Source: Stenocarpella maydis (lineage: Eukaryota; Ascomycota; Sordariomycetes; Diaporthales; Diaporthaceae). Taken from it: a stretch of 64,000 bases of DNA. The notes under the pieces are model-generated. The model worked only from the letters and a program-made list of their open reading frames with translations, was not told the DNA's origin and ran no database searches. Both the position numbers and the translations under genes were made by a program. The stretch spans positions 62,001 to 126,000 of the forward strand of contig NQMI01000118.1 of assembly GCA_002270565.1 (NCBI GenBank), given 5' to 3'. Each line of letters opens with the position of its first letter. Position 1 is the first letter of the stretch. Positions 22,500 to 33,750 of this stretch are shown here, piece by piece.

Positions 22500-23921
22500 A
22501 TGCAGACCTGACTGCAGCTGATCTAGGAGCCACTCTTCTTCAAGGGCTGGATTGTACCATCAGGCATCCATGAATGACAGGAACGTCCGCGGATCGAGTG
22601 CGCTGGTCTTGTGTTAGGCTAGCTTATCGAAATGAGCTTAAATACGAGAAATCTGAGCTGTCTGTTCCTTTGGTGTCCTGATTTACAATGTGTGTGATGT
22701 GTGGAATTGAGTATTGTTGTCACCTGTCTCGAGTCCTCGTGCGTCAAAACGAAGACTTTGGTGCCTGTGACTTTCCCGTCTTCTTAATGTGAGAGCTGCC
22801 AGCTTAGATGATCATTCACCGTATTTGCCATAAGGTGGGCATCTTGTTGGTAATTCAATCCAATTCTGCATTGATGGCATGGAGTACCTTCATCTTGGTA
22901 ACCCCATAGACTAGGTAGTTTAGCCACCAGGACTAGTTATGGTGATACTATGCTACTTAGTAGTACCTACCTCCCACTCTTTCCAGACCCCCTCCTTAAT
23001 GTGTGGCAGTAACCTGGGCTACTTTTCAGCGAGGTGGAAGTAGGCACAACACATGGACGACTTGGCGTTGGAACAAGACTAGTCAACGCCATTCTGGAGA
23101 AAACGAGAAAGAAGCTCCCGGGGCGCGTTTGCGTTTTGCTCTAGCTCACTGCATTGCAGTTCTCGATGGGGAAGTATCACATCTAGGGGGCAACCCCGCC
23201 GCGCTCAGAGAAGCTGATGGAGAGGACACGGACGAGCTCGTGGCTGGTATGTGCGGGCACAAGAGACAAGAGCCAGCACCTTTGAAGCGGTTCCAGTTGG
23301 CTTGGCTCTTTACACACAAATCGTTTTGGCTCTTCGGCTGCGATAAGTGGCGGTTATTGCAGGATGTTTACACAGTACTCGGTAGCCACGAAACGAAGCC
23401 TCCTGACTGGCGGGTTTCAGTGGCACGGGTTGCAATGACCATTTAGGTAACCGTCCATGTGTAATGCAACCAACCAGGGCGGCCTGACGCTGCATCAAGG
23501 GAAATTTGCCCATCCCCGACCCCGGCATCTGACCTGGGCGGCCCACCGCTAGCCAGGTCTGGCAGGTGACCGGGTCTTGGGGCCTCCCATCTGGACCTAT
23601 TCAGGTACGAGCCCGCCGAGACGCGCACCTGACGATGTCGCCGCCCAGAGCTCGGCTGCTGCTAACAGGACAGTAGGTCCGGGGCAAGCAGTCCATCTCA
23701 CTGGGGCCAGGCGGAGATTGACATGCGGCCCGTTGCGGGCCCCAGTTCGCAGCAGGTCGAAGGGGGGGAGGGGGGGTTGATCTGTAGTGGATTAATAAAT
23801 CGCCTCGCCCGCATGATTGACCATGGGCTGCCTCGGTGTCGAGTCATATATCTACTCGATCCTTGCACGTCCGCTGGCAGTGATACATACCGCCTGCCCA
23901 CGACACAAAAAAAGGCCTGCC
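22500..23921. other. Intergenic, 1.4 kb, no supported gene
   Basis: A 147-codon open frame at 23003-23446 starts at GTG, not ATG, and has no recognisable domain; I do not call it a gene. A G-run lies at about 23762-23776. The final 100 bp before 23922 is the probable promoter of the SurE-type gene. Confidence 0.4.
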
Positions 23922-24922
23922 ATGGGTTCCCGCTCGCTCTTCTCACGGGCTGCTGTGGCGGCACTTGCGGTGACGGGGTGCCAGGGCATCCGCATCATCC
24001 AGTCCAACGACGACGGGTGGGCCGAGCTGTACCTCCGGTCGTTCCACGATGCGCTGCTCAGCCAGGGCCACGATGCCGTGGTCTCGGCCCCGGCAGAGAA
24101 CCAGAGCGGCAGGGGCAAGTCAGACATGGGATTCATGTCGGGAAGTCCGACGTGTGCATGTGAATATTGATGGGCTGACAGACCCCCTCCACCACAGGCT
24201 CCCTCGACCTCGACCCGGGCCCCCGTGCCGCAGCATGCCAGTACAACAGCTGCCCGGCCGGAACCAACGCGCGGACGGGCACCAACTCGTCCGACACGCG
24301 GCTGAACTGGGTCAACTCGTTCCCGGCGACGTCCATGCGCCTCGGCATCAGCGACATCGGCCCCGCCCGCTGGGCCGGCGCCGCGCCCGAGCTCGCCGTC
24401 GCCGGGCCCAACGTCGGCTCCAACGTGTTCCTGCAGGTCCAGCTCTCGGGCACCGTCGGCGCCGCGTGCTACGCCGTGGGCGAGGCCGGGGTCCCCGCCA
24501 TCGCCTTCTCGGGCCTGAGCGGCGGCACCCTGGCCTGGGACACGGCGCCCGTCCCGGAGCGGAGCCTCACCTACGCCGACCTGGCCGCCAACCTGACCGG
24601 CGCCATCGTCGACGCCGGCCCGCCGTACCTGCCTCCCGGCGTCTTCCTCAACGTCAACTTCCCCCAGGCCACCGGCCAGTGCGCCACGGCGGGCGCCTTC
24701 AGCTTCGTCATGAGCCGCATCAACCCGCGCACCATCTTCTCGGCCCCCGACGTCGACACGTGCGGCGGCACGGCGCTGCCCACCGACAAGACCGTCGTCG
24801 ATGCCGAGGGCTGCTACGTGTCTGTCAGTGTCGGAGAGTGCAGGGACAAGACCACGGCCGGTGCGGCCGACCAGAAGGTTGTGCTGGATAAGCTCGGCAG
24901 CCTCCTGACCTGCCTGCCGTGA
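23922..24922 (+). CDS. Secreted SurE-type phosphatase (5'/3'-nucleotidase family)
   Basis: Exons 23922-24114 and 24198-24922 encode 305 aa. SurE proteins are metal-dependent phosphomonoesterases acting on nucleotides and other phosphate esters. Visible signatures: signal peptide (about 1-22), the N-terminal metal-binding IRIIQSNDDGW, SAPAENQSGRG at the exon junction, RLNWVNSFPATSMRLGI, PELAVAGPNVGSN and GVPAIAFSGLSG. The intron is 83 nt with a GC donor (GCAAGT at 24115), branch CTGAC and acceptor CACAG at 24197. It is the only boundary found that rebuilds the family motif NQSGRGSLDL without a stray insertion. GT donors at 24145, 24154 or 24160 keep the frame but insert 10 or more residues in the motif. 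The start ATG is the one before the signal peptide. Extracellular phosphate scavenging is the likely role. Confidence 0.88.
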
Positions 24923-25623
24923 GGAGTCCTGCAGGCTGTGTATACCGGAGGAATAGGGCATAGCAACCTAATGGGTGACCCAATGCAGCTCCAGGCATCT
25001 ATATATGTGGACTTACAGACCGACCGGGACCTACAACAGAAATCCTCACTTTGGCCCAGCGGGCTGCATTCTGGGTTATACCGTCCCAATTTGTGAGCCA
25101 CATGAGGCCGTAACTGAAGGCCTCCGCCGGAGATGATCCCAGGGGTGACGAAAATAGAAGCTGTGGCGTTGACCGCAAAGCTTTCACAGAGATGTCCAAG
25201 GAAGATATAAGGCGTGGGATTCTGCGGAGTGAACCAAGAACGTGGTATAGCATATATCATGGAGAATTATCATGAGGCGCAGGTTGATTATGTAAGTCAT
25301 GCATTTGGTATGCGTTGGCTCATGGGCCAAGATTCAGCATTACGCGAGCAAGCTTGCCAGAAATACTGAGGTTCTGCCAGCTCCGTCTTCATGGTTTAAG
25401 ATTTTGTATTAATCCAGTTGTTTAAAATATAATTATTAATAGCAAGGTTATTTGATACATATTATTTATTATAATAGTAAATATAACCATCCTTATACAT
25501 TCTGACTCTTTGTATATCTTTAGAAGATTAATACTGATCTTATTAATTAGTTAATATTACTTGATTGAATTAATATTAATCTCATTCATTCCCTAATCCT
25601 AACCCTAGTGTATCTCAAGTCAC
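24923..25623. other. Intergenic with AT-rich patch (25395-25600)
   Basis: This holds the 3' flank of the SurE-type gene, then an AT-rich, RIP-like patch at about 25395-25600. No gene seen. The patch lies directly before a decayed duplicate of the SurE gene end. Confidence 0.5.
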
Positions 25624-25740
25624 GCTCGGCAGCCTCCTCGCCTGCTTGCTATGAGATATCCTACAGGTTGTGTACACTGGAGGAATAAGGCATGGCAACC
25701 TAATGGGTGGTCCAATGCAACTCCGGGCGTGTATATCAAG
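25624..25740 (+). pseudogene. Decayed duplicate of the SurE-type gene 3' end
   Basis: About 115 bp here match 24893-25005, covering the last codons, stop and 3' flank of the SurE-type gene (shared strings GCTCGGCAGCCTCCT and GCAACCTAATGGGTG). Differences are mostly C/T or G/A. The match begins abruptly inside the coding end, so this is a fragment and not a former full gene. Confidence 0.85.
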
Positions 25741-26647
25741 TCTAATCTGGAAAATTGCACCGGCGATCGACACACACATGCATGACCATCATCCACCCTC
25801 CGGGCTTCAAGCTTCTGATTATGCAGGCAACAAAGGATCTGACGTTCCCACCGGCATGGGAGAGGACAGTCGGCGCTAACTACATGCATCCACATCCCGC
25901 AGACCCTATTCGGGCTCTTGGCCCGGCCCGCAGTTTAATGTCAACACGAAGCTATCCATCGTATAATATTTATCCTCTCGCCACCAACAGCAAGGCCCGC
26001 GGTTCTGCCGAGGGCTCCTGCCCTTCAGCGGCCAGATGCAACATCAATATGGAAGACAGGAGCAACGGAGGAATCGGGCCTACCTATTGTTCCCCCGGGT
26101 CTTGGGGATAATTAGCGCACCACACACAAGAGAGCGCCCCAGCGCGCCAAGTCCAGAAACCCGCCGCGTCTGACACATGGGGAGCATCTTGGCAGGCGTG
26201 GCGGCACCCACCCACGGGACCACAGGACTGCACACCCACCAGACCAGACCTGCCCATGTCGGCGATATACTTGAGGCCGGCAGATATATCATTGCTGACA
26301 ATGCCGCGTCGACAGAGTGCCAAGATCGCTGGCCCTTGTACCCCGCAGATTTCGCCTCTTGGCCTGATCCACAGGCATGGCCTCCCCGAGTCGCCATCCA
26401 CGGAGGCAGAGATTTAATGCCTGGTGGCCGGTTTGGCCCCCGGGGCTGAGGGCTGTCATTGCTATAAGAGACCGCGCTCTCCCTGCCAGTCCCGGGCCTG
26501 TGGCGGTGTCGCCGTTGGCTACATCGCCACCCACTTGCTTGCGTGCCCCGAGGCTAGAGTAGAGGTACAAACCTTGACCGGTCCAACTCCCATCCACCGA
26601 AACCCCCGTATCATCCACAACATTCGGGCTTGGTTTGTGCTCTCGAG
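25741..26647. other. Intergenic upstream of the MFS transporter
   Basis: Short overlapping frames on both strands (for example 26080-26401 minus, 26177-26449 plus) show no recognisable protein. No repeats seen. The last part is presumably the transporter promoter. Confidence 0.4.
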
Positions 26648-28320
26648 ATGGAGAAAGGAATTGCAGGTATGACCCATCATCCCAGAATTAAAGAAAAAAA
26701 TAATAAAAAAAATTTATAAAAAAAAAAATTAAAAAATAAAAATAAAAATGCGATGATGAGAACCCTGCTGACCTGGCCCTCACAGCCGAGCTGGATGTGC
26801 CCGGCAGCCCGTCCGACTCCCAATCCGAGCTGGGCAGTGGCCTGCAGTGGACGGAGGAGGAGGAGACGGCGCTGAGGCACAAGATGGACTGGAGGACGGT
26901 CCCGTGGGTCACGGTGCTGTACCTGCTGTGCTTCCTCGACCGCATCAACATCGGCAACGCCAGGATCCAGGGCATGCAGCAGGACCTCCACCTCGAGGGG
27001 CTGAGGTTCAACTGGGCCCTGTCCATCTTCTACATCGTCTACCTCCTCGTCGAGGTGCCCAGCAACATCATCCTCAAGCGCGTCGGCCCCCGCTTCTACC
27101 TGCCGTCCCTGGTCGTCGGCTTCGGCCTCGTCTCGATGTGCTCCGCCTTCATCACGAGCTACCCGGGCCTGCTCGTCGCCCGCGCCGTCCTGGGCGCCTT
27201 CGAGGGCGGCGCCATGCCGGGCTTCGCCTTCTACCTCAGCTCCTTCTACAAGCGCAAGGAGCTCCTCTTCCGCATCGGCATCTACGTCTCGGCCGCGAGC
27301 ATGGCCGGCGCCTTCGGCGGCCTGTTGGCGACCGGCCTCTCGCGCATCCCGGACTGGGGCACCGCCGGCGTGCGCATCCACACCTGGCGCAACATCTTCT
27401 TCTTCGAGGGCATCATCACCATGGCGGTCGGGCTCGTCGCGCCCGTCTGGCTGCCCGCGTCCCCCGCGACGTGCAAGTTCCTCACCGAGCGCGAGCAGGC
27501 CATCGCCGCGGAGCGCCTCGTGCGCGAGCACCGCTCCATGCCCGACGAGCGCGTCACGCTCGCCCACGTCAAGCGCGCCGTCATGTGCGTCCACAACTAC
27601 ACGTGCGGCCTCGGCTTCTTCCTCATCAACATCACCGTGCAGGGCCTGTCCGTCTTCCTGCCCACCATCCTGCGCGACCTCCAGTGGACCGACACAAAGG
27701 CCCAGCTGTACAGCGTGCCCCCGTACGTCTGCGCCTGCGTCGTCGCCGTCGCCATCGCCTACGCGAGCGACAAGACCCGCCACAGGGGCGCCTTCCTGGC
27801 CGCCTTTGCGCTGCTGGCCATCGTCGGCTTTGCCATCCTGCGCTGGGAGACCAACCCCAACATCCGGTACATGGGCGTCTACTTCGTCACCATCGGCGCC
27901 TTCCCTGGTGGCCCGGGGTTCCTGGCCTGGGCCATCAACAACGCGGCCGGGCCGGCTGTCCGTGCCGTGACTAGTGCCTACGTCGTGACTCTTGGTACCA
28001 TCGGGGGCATTGTTGCCACGTAAGTCTCGCCCCTGACGACCTTTACCTCGCCGTGGCCCGTCCTCCTTCCAAACACCCACTAACAGTGCTCTAGGTGGAC
28101 ATATATCCCGGCAGACGGCCCGGCCTATCGCACCGGCCACACCATCAACCTCGTCGGACAGATTGTTGTCTGTCTGCTGTCCCTGTTCGGCATTGCCTAC
28201 TGCGTATACGAGAACAGGCTCCGAGCAGCTGGCAAGCGCGACCACCGGCTCGCGGGGCGCACCCAAGAGGAGATAAACCAGCTGGGCTACAGACACCCGG
28301 ACTTCAGGTACATTTTGTAG
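26648..28320 (+). CDS. MFS anion:cation symporter, Dal5/Tna1-like
   Basis: Exons 26648-26666, 26786-28019 and 28095-28320 encode 492 aa. This plasma-membrane major-facilitator transporter belongs to the fungal anion:cation symporter family (allantoate, nicotinate and similar carboxylates). Signatures: acidic N-terminus, WRTVPWVTVLYLLCFLDRINIGNARI at the first helix, FNWALSIFYIVYLLVEVPSNIILKR, the RAVLGAFEGGAMPG motif, TWRNIFFFEG, and a C-terminus with WTYIPADGPAYRTGHTINL and LGYRHPDFRYIL, typical of the family. About 12 membrane segments are visible. The first exon is only 19 nt: the main frame has no ATG before the first helix, but ATG GAG AAA at 26648 splices in frame (donor GTATGA, branch CTGAC, acceptor CTCACAG). 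Intron 1 (119 nt) contains a long A-rich run; intron 2 (75 nt) ends CTCTAG. The exact substrate cannot be read from sequence. Confidence 0.9.
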
Positions 28321-28411
28321 TGCACATGGCGTTTTACAGGAGCTCGTGCTTCAGCCCATCGGTGGAATTAGAAACTGCTTTCCATTTTACCATCCCAGCC
28401 ATCATCCTAGA

Positions 28412-28963
28412 CTATCCCTGCTCTGCTCCGCTGCGTTTTTCCCCTCGCTCGGTCTCTCGACTAGGTCTCTCGGTTCCATCTCTCGACCCTGTCTCGTCGG
28501 GGATATCACGAGGATCGTGCCCAGGACAAACTCCTCTGTCCAATAGTTCGGTGAGGACGGCAAGGCTGGTAAACGGACCGCCCCCGTAGACCTCTGGCGA
28601 TAGTAGGTCCACACGTCCCGGCGTCAACGTACCCGTGGTCTCGCCCGAGTCGTCCGAGCTGTGCTGCCCGCAAGAGGACCCCTCGCTGGTGCCAACGGTA
28701 CTTCTCGTCTCGCTGCTCTCTTTGCCCGTCTCGGCATCAGACCTGCGCGCGTCTCCCGGCCACAGAGGTTCCCGGTCGATGCTGCAGAGCGGCCATTTAT
28801 GGCCCCCCAGGCGGCACTGCTCCGCATCTGCGCCGCCGCACCAGCACCGGATCTCTTCTGCATCAACCAGCTCGAAGTCTTCTCCATCGACGACAACCCA
28901 TTCCGCACCCCGTGTGGGGCTTGAGCGGCCAGTGCACCGCTGCTTCCTCTGTTTCTCCGTCAT
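28412..28963 (-). CDS. Hypothetical Cys-containing hydrophilic protein
   Basis: A 183-aa frame from the ATG at 28963; the frame is open further upstream but only from GTG. The N-terminal half holds WVVVDGEDFELVDAEEIRCW followed by CGGADAEQC, a compact Cys-bearing segment (IRCWCGG...EQC...PLC) that could bind a metal; the C-terminal half is Ser/Thr/Glu/Arg-rich and probably disordered. No family recognised. The gene is convergent with the transporter, with only about 90 bp between stops. The acidic N-terminal stretch is protein-like, but the C-terminal half overlaps a good open frame on the other strand, so this is a moderate call. Confidence 0.5.
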   Translation of the reverse strand: MTEKQRKQRCTGRSSPTRGAEWVVVDGEDFELVDAEEIRCWCGGADAEQCRLGGHKWPLCSIDREPLWPGDARRSDAETGKESSETRSTVGTSEGSSCGQHSSDDSGETTGTLTPGRVDLLSPEVYGGGPFTSLAVLTELLDRGVCPGHDPRDIPDETGSRDGTERPSRETERGEKRSGAEQG

Positions 28964-29047
28964 CGTTGTTATTCTTGGTGAAGTTTTTAATCCGTGAGAT
29001 TTAGAAGGCTGAACCGTGAAAAAGAGCTGCCGTGCGGTCCATTGCAC

Positions 29048-29466
29048 TATTTATGCTGTTTCAGGGAGTAGGTACAGGTCGCCCATCCAGTCTTTGATCA
29101 CTTGATACCGACTGGCAGTCACTTGTGTCAGTCCGAGGGCAGCCCACACAAAGATCGGTTAACCGGCCCAGCCTGCCACTCACAGCCTCAACTGATGGGA
29201 CAAACCAAGTGCGTGCGGTGACGCAGAAGATGAAATGACACACAGCTGTGATGCCAAATATCATTCAGTCATCGAGGAACGGCTGTTGTCGCCCACTGTC
29301 GCCTACCTAGCGCCATCATGCCCGCTGCCAGGCTGCCCCCCCCCCCGCGAGCAGCTTCGCTAAATTGAGCTGAATATATCGTAAGTGGAGGAACTCGAAG
29401 AACATAAATAGACCGTATAACGATCAAAACGGCTTTCTGAGTACCAACTCAGGCTGCAAGTGAATT
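29048..29466. other. Intergenic, nothing supported
   Basis: A 67-codon minus frame at 29061-29264 is not convincing. A run of 10 C lies at about 29338-29347. Confidence 0.45.
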
Positions 29467-30390
29467 TCAATGTGGTATATAAATGCGTTGGCGGCGAAAG
29501 TCTTGCGCCGCATGGAGCAGCATGGAGCCACCATCTTCATCCTTGTCGATGCCTGCGTTGGTAGATTTATTCAGTTCACTGTACAGGAGCCACAACAGTG
29601 CTTGGATATACTCAGAGGTTGTGGAGAATGTTTTTTTTTTTCCAACTTGAAAAGTCTCTGATGGATTCCGTCCCTCAGATTCTTGCAGCAAAATTTCGAT
29701 GCTGAGTGGTTGCTTGGAAACCCATACACGTGCAGCGTGGTTGTCCTCGGTTGGCCCCTTTGAATCAAACCCAAGTGCACCGACTTTTGTGAACACCTGT
29801 TGTCGCAGCTTGACCAACACCTGGGCAAGCTGCTGGTAGACACTCCTAGTCGCCTCTGTTTCTCCCTCCCGATTGGCCCATGAATCGCCTTTTTGGAAGC
29901 CCATATCTTTCGGATTCTGGCCATTGACAAAATCCATAATGATGAAGGCCAATTCTGATTGCGCTTGTGCCAGTGGAAGAGCAGGCGTGGGCCTTGGGGA
30001 TTGGTATCTTGGTATTCAGACCAGCATGCCCATCATAGTTGCCCGCCCTTGTTAGCTAGAATCATCGTATGGTGTCCTTGGAAACACAGCTGACTTCATC
30101 ATTGCAATCTCAACCTCCAGCTTCTCGTCAGTCCACGCAGCGGAGACTCGTCCTGGAATCGGAATACGCAAAACCCAGTGGTAGATCGTGTTGTTCACTC
30201 CCGGCTGATCGAACTCAACAAATAAAATAGACGTTGAATCCGCCGTCCTTCAGTGGCCTGAAGAAGTGACAGGGCGCGTCTCGGTGGTATGAAGATGCCA
30301 ATTTGAGGATCGCAGCTGGGTCGATGGAGTTGATGAAGCGTGTCCTCTCCCTTTTGATACGGAGTTGCAATTGATATACTTGACCTGCCA
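29467..30390 (-). pseudogene. Broken aminoglycoside-phosphotransferase-like kinase
   Basis: Pieces of a fungal APH/choline-kinase-fold protein can be read in several frames on the minus strand: an N-terminal piece with VEFDQPGVNNTIYHWVLRIP and TDEKLEVEIAMMK (about 30080-30215), a piece with NTKIPIPKAHACSSTGTSAI in another frame (about 29955-30020), and an open 161-codon stretch (29467-29952) with ELAFIIMDFVNGQNPKDMGF, LAQVLVKLRQQVFTKVGALGF and SEYIQALLWLLYSELNKST. At least two frame changes and one stop separate them. The protein ends about where the catalytic HGD(L/F)xxxN loop would be expected, and that loop is not found downstream, so the gene is also 3'-truncated. Frame, order and spacing match intact fungal relatives as I know them. 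Confidence 0.7.
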
Positions 30391-31085
30391 GACTGCATAT
30401 TCTGACTTTGAGAAGTACCGTCTAAATAGTTAACTACGATCTTAACTATGACAGAGGGTGCAGTTACCTAAGTAATGATGCCGCATCTTTAGAGACTTAT
30501 TCTTGACTATCAATGGGGGAGCATAAACTCCCCGGCAGAATATCAGTGAATGTAGTCAAGTTGTCATGTTCACCCCGGGACGTGAGTGAAAACATGCTGT
30601 ACTTGACGTATCTTCCCTAGCACACGGACCTTGGAGCTCTTTTCTGAGCACCTGTCCTGGTGTCCACACGGATTTGATTATATTTTTCGAGATTTCTCTT
30701 GAATGTACTCAATTATGGGGCATATCTGACTTATTTTCGGATCTACCCGTGTCACTGTTGACGGTTTCCGCCTCGCCGTACCCGACAAGCATGCGGGGAT
30801 TCAGTCCATATTAGAAGTTGCTGAGCTTCGCCCCCCCCCCGCCTGGCTGCCCTGTCACGGAGCTGTGTTGATTGTTTTCTTCCCCGTTGAATAATGTATC
30901 GATCCCAGTCACTATGAAAAGTGATAAGCACGGTTGTTTGCGGGACTGAAGTAAACATGAAGCGCGGCGCATCTTAACCGCAGTTGACAAACTAGTGAAT
31001 TGTACGTGGCATTCACGCATACTCCGGCGTCTGGTCTCGCAAATTATAAATCCAAACAGGGCTCTTCTCCCTGGTGCCATAATTG
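30391..31085. other. Intergenic, nothing supported
   Basis: Only short antisense-type frames are present (30752-30958, 30811-31146 minus). A run of C at about 30830-30840. No motifs recognised. Confidence 0.45.
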
Positions 31086-31256
31086 ATGTTTTGTAGTCAA
31101 GAATCTGCATTCGTGAAGGACAACATGCACCAGACTCCGCCATCACATTATAACTACCTTCGACTTAGGCGAAACGCACAAATGAGGGGCGTTCAGCACA
31201 CAGCATGCGTACAAGGGAACGCCTCCTCATACCTCATTTGTTCTCTATTTCAGAGA

Positions 31257-31895
31257 ATGCAGCAAACCGGCGAGGATGAAGATAATCTGCGTCCTGGTCA
31301 CTTGCAGGGCCAGCCTAGCTACAAACGATCAGACGACGGATGCTTCTCGCGAAGCTCCATGGTGCGCGCCCTAGGCGAGCTCCAATCATGGCTCCTCACG
31401 GAGGAGGACGTTCTAAAGAGCCGGCAGGAAGAATCCAAACATGACTCAGTCCGTGCAGGAGAGTTCTACGACCGAATGAGCACGCTCGAGGAAAAGCTGG
31501 TGCATCTCCTCTCGGACACGACAGAAGCGGTAAAACACGCTCGCCGCCGAACATCGACTAGACAGCCACGGCCCGTGGCTGGTGTGGATCCTGACTCGGA
31601 CGATCAACGGTGCCTTCGGGTCGAGTCACGGCGAAAGCACCTAAGGGACGAGATCGAGGAGCTACAGCAGGCGAAAGATAGGTTCTTGCGCCAGGCCGGC
31701 GAGCTCGATGAGGAGGTCCGGTCGACAAGGCGAGCCATAACCGAGATCCAAGCCGAGATAGAGCTTCACAAATCGGGAACTGGAAAAGGCGACCAAACCG
31801 AGAATAAGCATTTCCTTGGCGGCGATGAGGCTGCTCTGGCTGCCACGAAGCTGTCTCTCTCAACGCCCGGGCGGCGGGCAGCGTCGGTCGTATAA
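31257..31895 (+). CDS. Hypothetical coiled-coil protein
   Basis: A 212-aa frame from the ATG at 31257; the same frame is open from an ATG at 31086, which would give 269 aa. The later start is preferred because the 5' part reads like non-coding DNA and a CTATTTCAG acceptor-like string lies just before 31257, so an upstream exon is possible. From about residue 110 onward (RVESRRKHLRDEIEELQQAK, DRFLRQAGELDEEV, ITEIQAEIELHKS) the sequence is a clear charged coiled coil; a shorter helical stretch (TLEEKLVHLLSDTTEAVKHA) precedes it. No enzyme motif or signal. It resembles fungal proteins with a divergent N-terminal segment followed by a coiled coil, and the family is not recognised. Confidence 0.6.
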   Translation: MQQTGEDEDNLRPGHLQGQPSYKRSDDGCFSRSSMVRALGELQSWLLTEEDVLKSRQEESKHDSVRAGEFYDRMSTLEEKLVHLLSDTTEAVKHARRRTSTRQPRPVAGVDPDSDDQRCLRVESRRKHLRDEIEELQQAKDRFLRQAGELDEEVRSTRRAITEIQAEIELHKSGTGKGDQTENKHFLGGDEAALAATKLSLSTPGRRAASVV

Positions 31896-33750
31896 ATCCA
31901 CTCTTCACGACCGCGAAAGAAAGTGGTGGGGACGGTCTAACGGGAAAGCTTCGGTTATGACAATTGAACCCGGCAGAAGACGCCAACTGGTACAATCCGT
32001 CTATGGACTACTAGGCAACGCGCTGGGCCAGCGTACGCCATTATGGTAACCGAGCTGAGTATCACGTGAGTGTAATTGAGCACCTGTGGTGTGGGAGGAT
32101 CATTCTGCGTGGTGGTAGCTCTTTACTGCAGTCTAGGTAGACAAATGATTGTCCCTGACATTCAACATCCCACCATTTGAGCTTCTCCGCTATTTCCCGA
32201 AGGCATTGGCGGCGTCGAACGACGGGGACCATTTGCGCTTCAAATATTACGATGCTGTCGATAAATTTCAGTGGCATTGCCCAGTATAAGGGGAGTACGT
32301 GGCCTAAAGTGATGTCCCTTCAGTAGCTGATCTGCCTGGTTCATGGATAATACAGAACGGACTGCGCTTCTTACTCTTTTGCCTTCCATCACCGTGGTTG
32401 CTACAGATCACCACACATGGCTCGTCCCGTAATGTAAATACATATTCACGCGCAATACCGTTTGACTTGTGTCTTGCACCCCAAGGTCCTGGTTGTTCTT
32501 TCAGTGCTTCTCGTATTCTCATCTACCTAGGTAACTTAAATTTTCAGTAGCCTCAATCAGTGACACAACCAGTCATTATTGATTCGCACTGTATTTTTAA
32601 AATCCAACAACCATCATGGCCCGCCCGTCCCTCGTATATATACTGGAGATGGCCCAAGCTACCATGTCCTCAGCTAATGGGTTGATAATATACAAGATGT
32701 ACCGTTGTGAGCCCAACAATCTAACCGCAAGATCATTTCAAAGTGGTCTCTGAAGCGAGCGGCGCCAGGGCAACTAGCGCAACATTGAGGAACCGTGTGA
32801 GAACATCTGCGGTTGTATATGGTCAATCCATAGAAAATCCACTTATTCAGGTCTTAATTTATCTAGTCCTACAACGGAGCAATTCAAGAGCCCTGGCATA
32901 TGTCTGGAGTCTCTCCGCTGTCGACCGTCCCAACGCTAGTGAAAGCTCGTTGAGGAGCAGGTCTGTTCATGCCAGACAACAGACCCCAGCTTGCCCAGGT
33001 AAGGTAGTGTCATGAGCGGATAGGTTCTCCACTGGAGGCCTTATTGACGGGTGCTAATCACGCGGCATTTGGCGCTGAAGCTTACTACCCTGTTGCAGAA
33101 TCATAGATTAGAATTCTTACGTCGTATATGCCTCCTTAGGTGTCTTTGCACTGATGTTGGAATCATACGGACAAATTCGGTCCCTTGCATGACGCTGAGC
33201 GTAACATCACCTCATGTATGTTGCACATCGAGTGGGAACATCTACCCATTTCCAAGTGATACATGACAACCAAGCTGACCTGAAAAGACTAAATTTCTCT
33301 TTTTTCCGCAAAACACGATGCTTGAAATATGACTTGGCTGGGTCAAGGCATCGTGGCCACAAAGGGTCTCAGCCATGGCTGCGACTAAGTGCCACCACAG
33401 CTACATCATGGCTCCATCGGCTTGATCACAGCAGTGATACAACCCAGATCACAGACTGATTCCTTAGCAGAAATGGCTATTTCTCAAGACGGTATCGTAC
33501 GACCGCCGTCGGCCGCTAGGGGACTAGTGCCATGTTCTGGGCATGTGCTGTTGCTTGTGCGTTTCCAATCTAATTGACTTCGAGTACTCCGCTGTATCTG
33601 TGGATTGGGTGAGTAGACAATGTGCTGGATATAAGTAGGTAGTGAGGAGACCAGTTCCAGACCCAAGCCTGCAAGTGTTTCCTTCCAAACACATTCGACG
33701 ACGAAGACACCCATCCTTTACAGGCAGGATACACCCTTAGATTTCTCAAA
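31896..33750. other. Intergenic, 1.85 kb, no supported gene
   Basis: Many short frames on both strands (32062, 32304, 32743, 33051, 33214, 33570) are each under 105 codons without motifs. No terminal repeats seen. The composition is ordinary, not RIP-like. Confidence 0.4.

Noticed and set aside
23003..23446. 147-codon plus-strand frame
   Set aside because: No ATG start, no domain, biased like its surroundings.
24049..24891. 280-codon plus-strand Arg/Pro-rich frame
   Set aside because: Out-of-frame reading of the SurE-type exon 2, shadow composition.
23852..24961. 369-codon minus-strand frame
   Set aside because: Antisense to the SurE-type gene with Gly/Arg/Val low-complexity and no motif.
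26677..28296. 539-codon minus-strand open frame, the longest antisense frame
   Set aside because: It is exactly opposite the MFS transporter exons, is Gly/Ala/Asp/Glu/Arg-rich low-complexity, and crosses both transporter introns without regard to them; a GC-skew shadow.
29467..29952. 161-codon frame as an intact gene
   Set aside because: It starts mid-domain, upstream frames continue the same kinase family, and the catalytic loop is missing; treated as a pseudogene.
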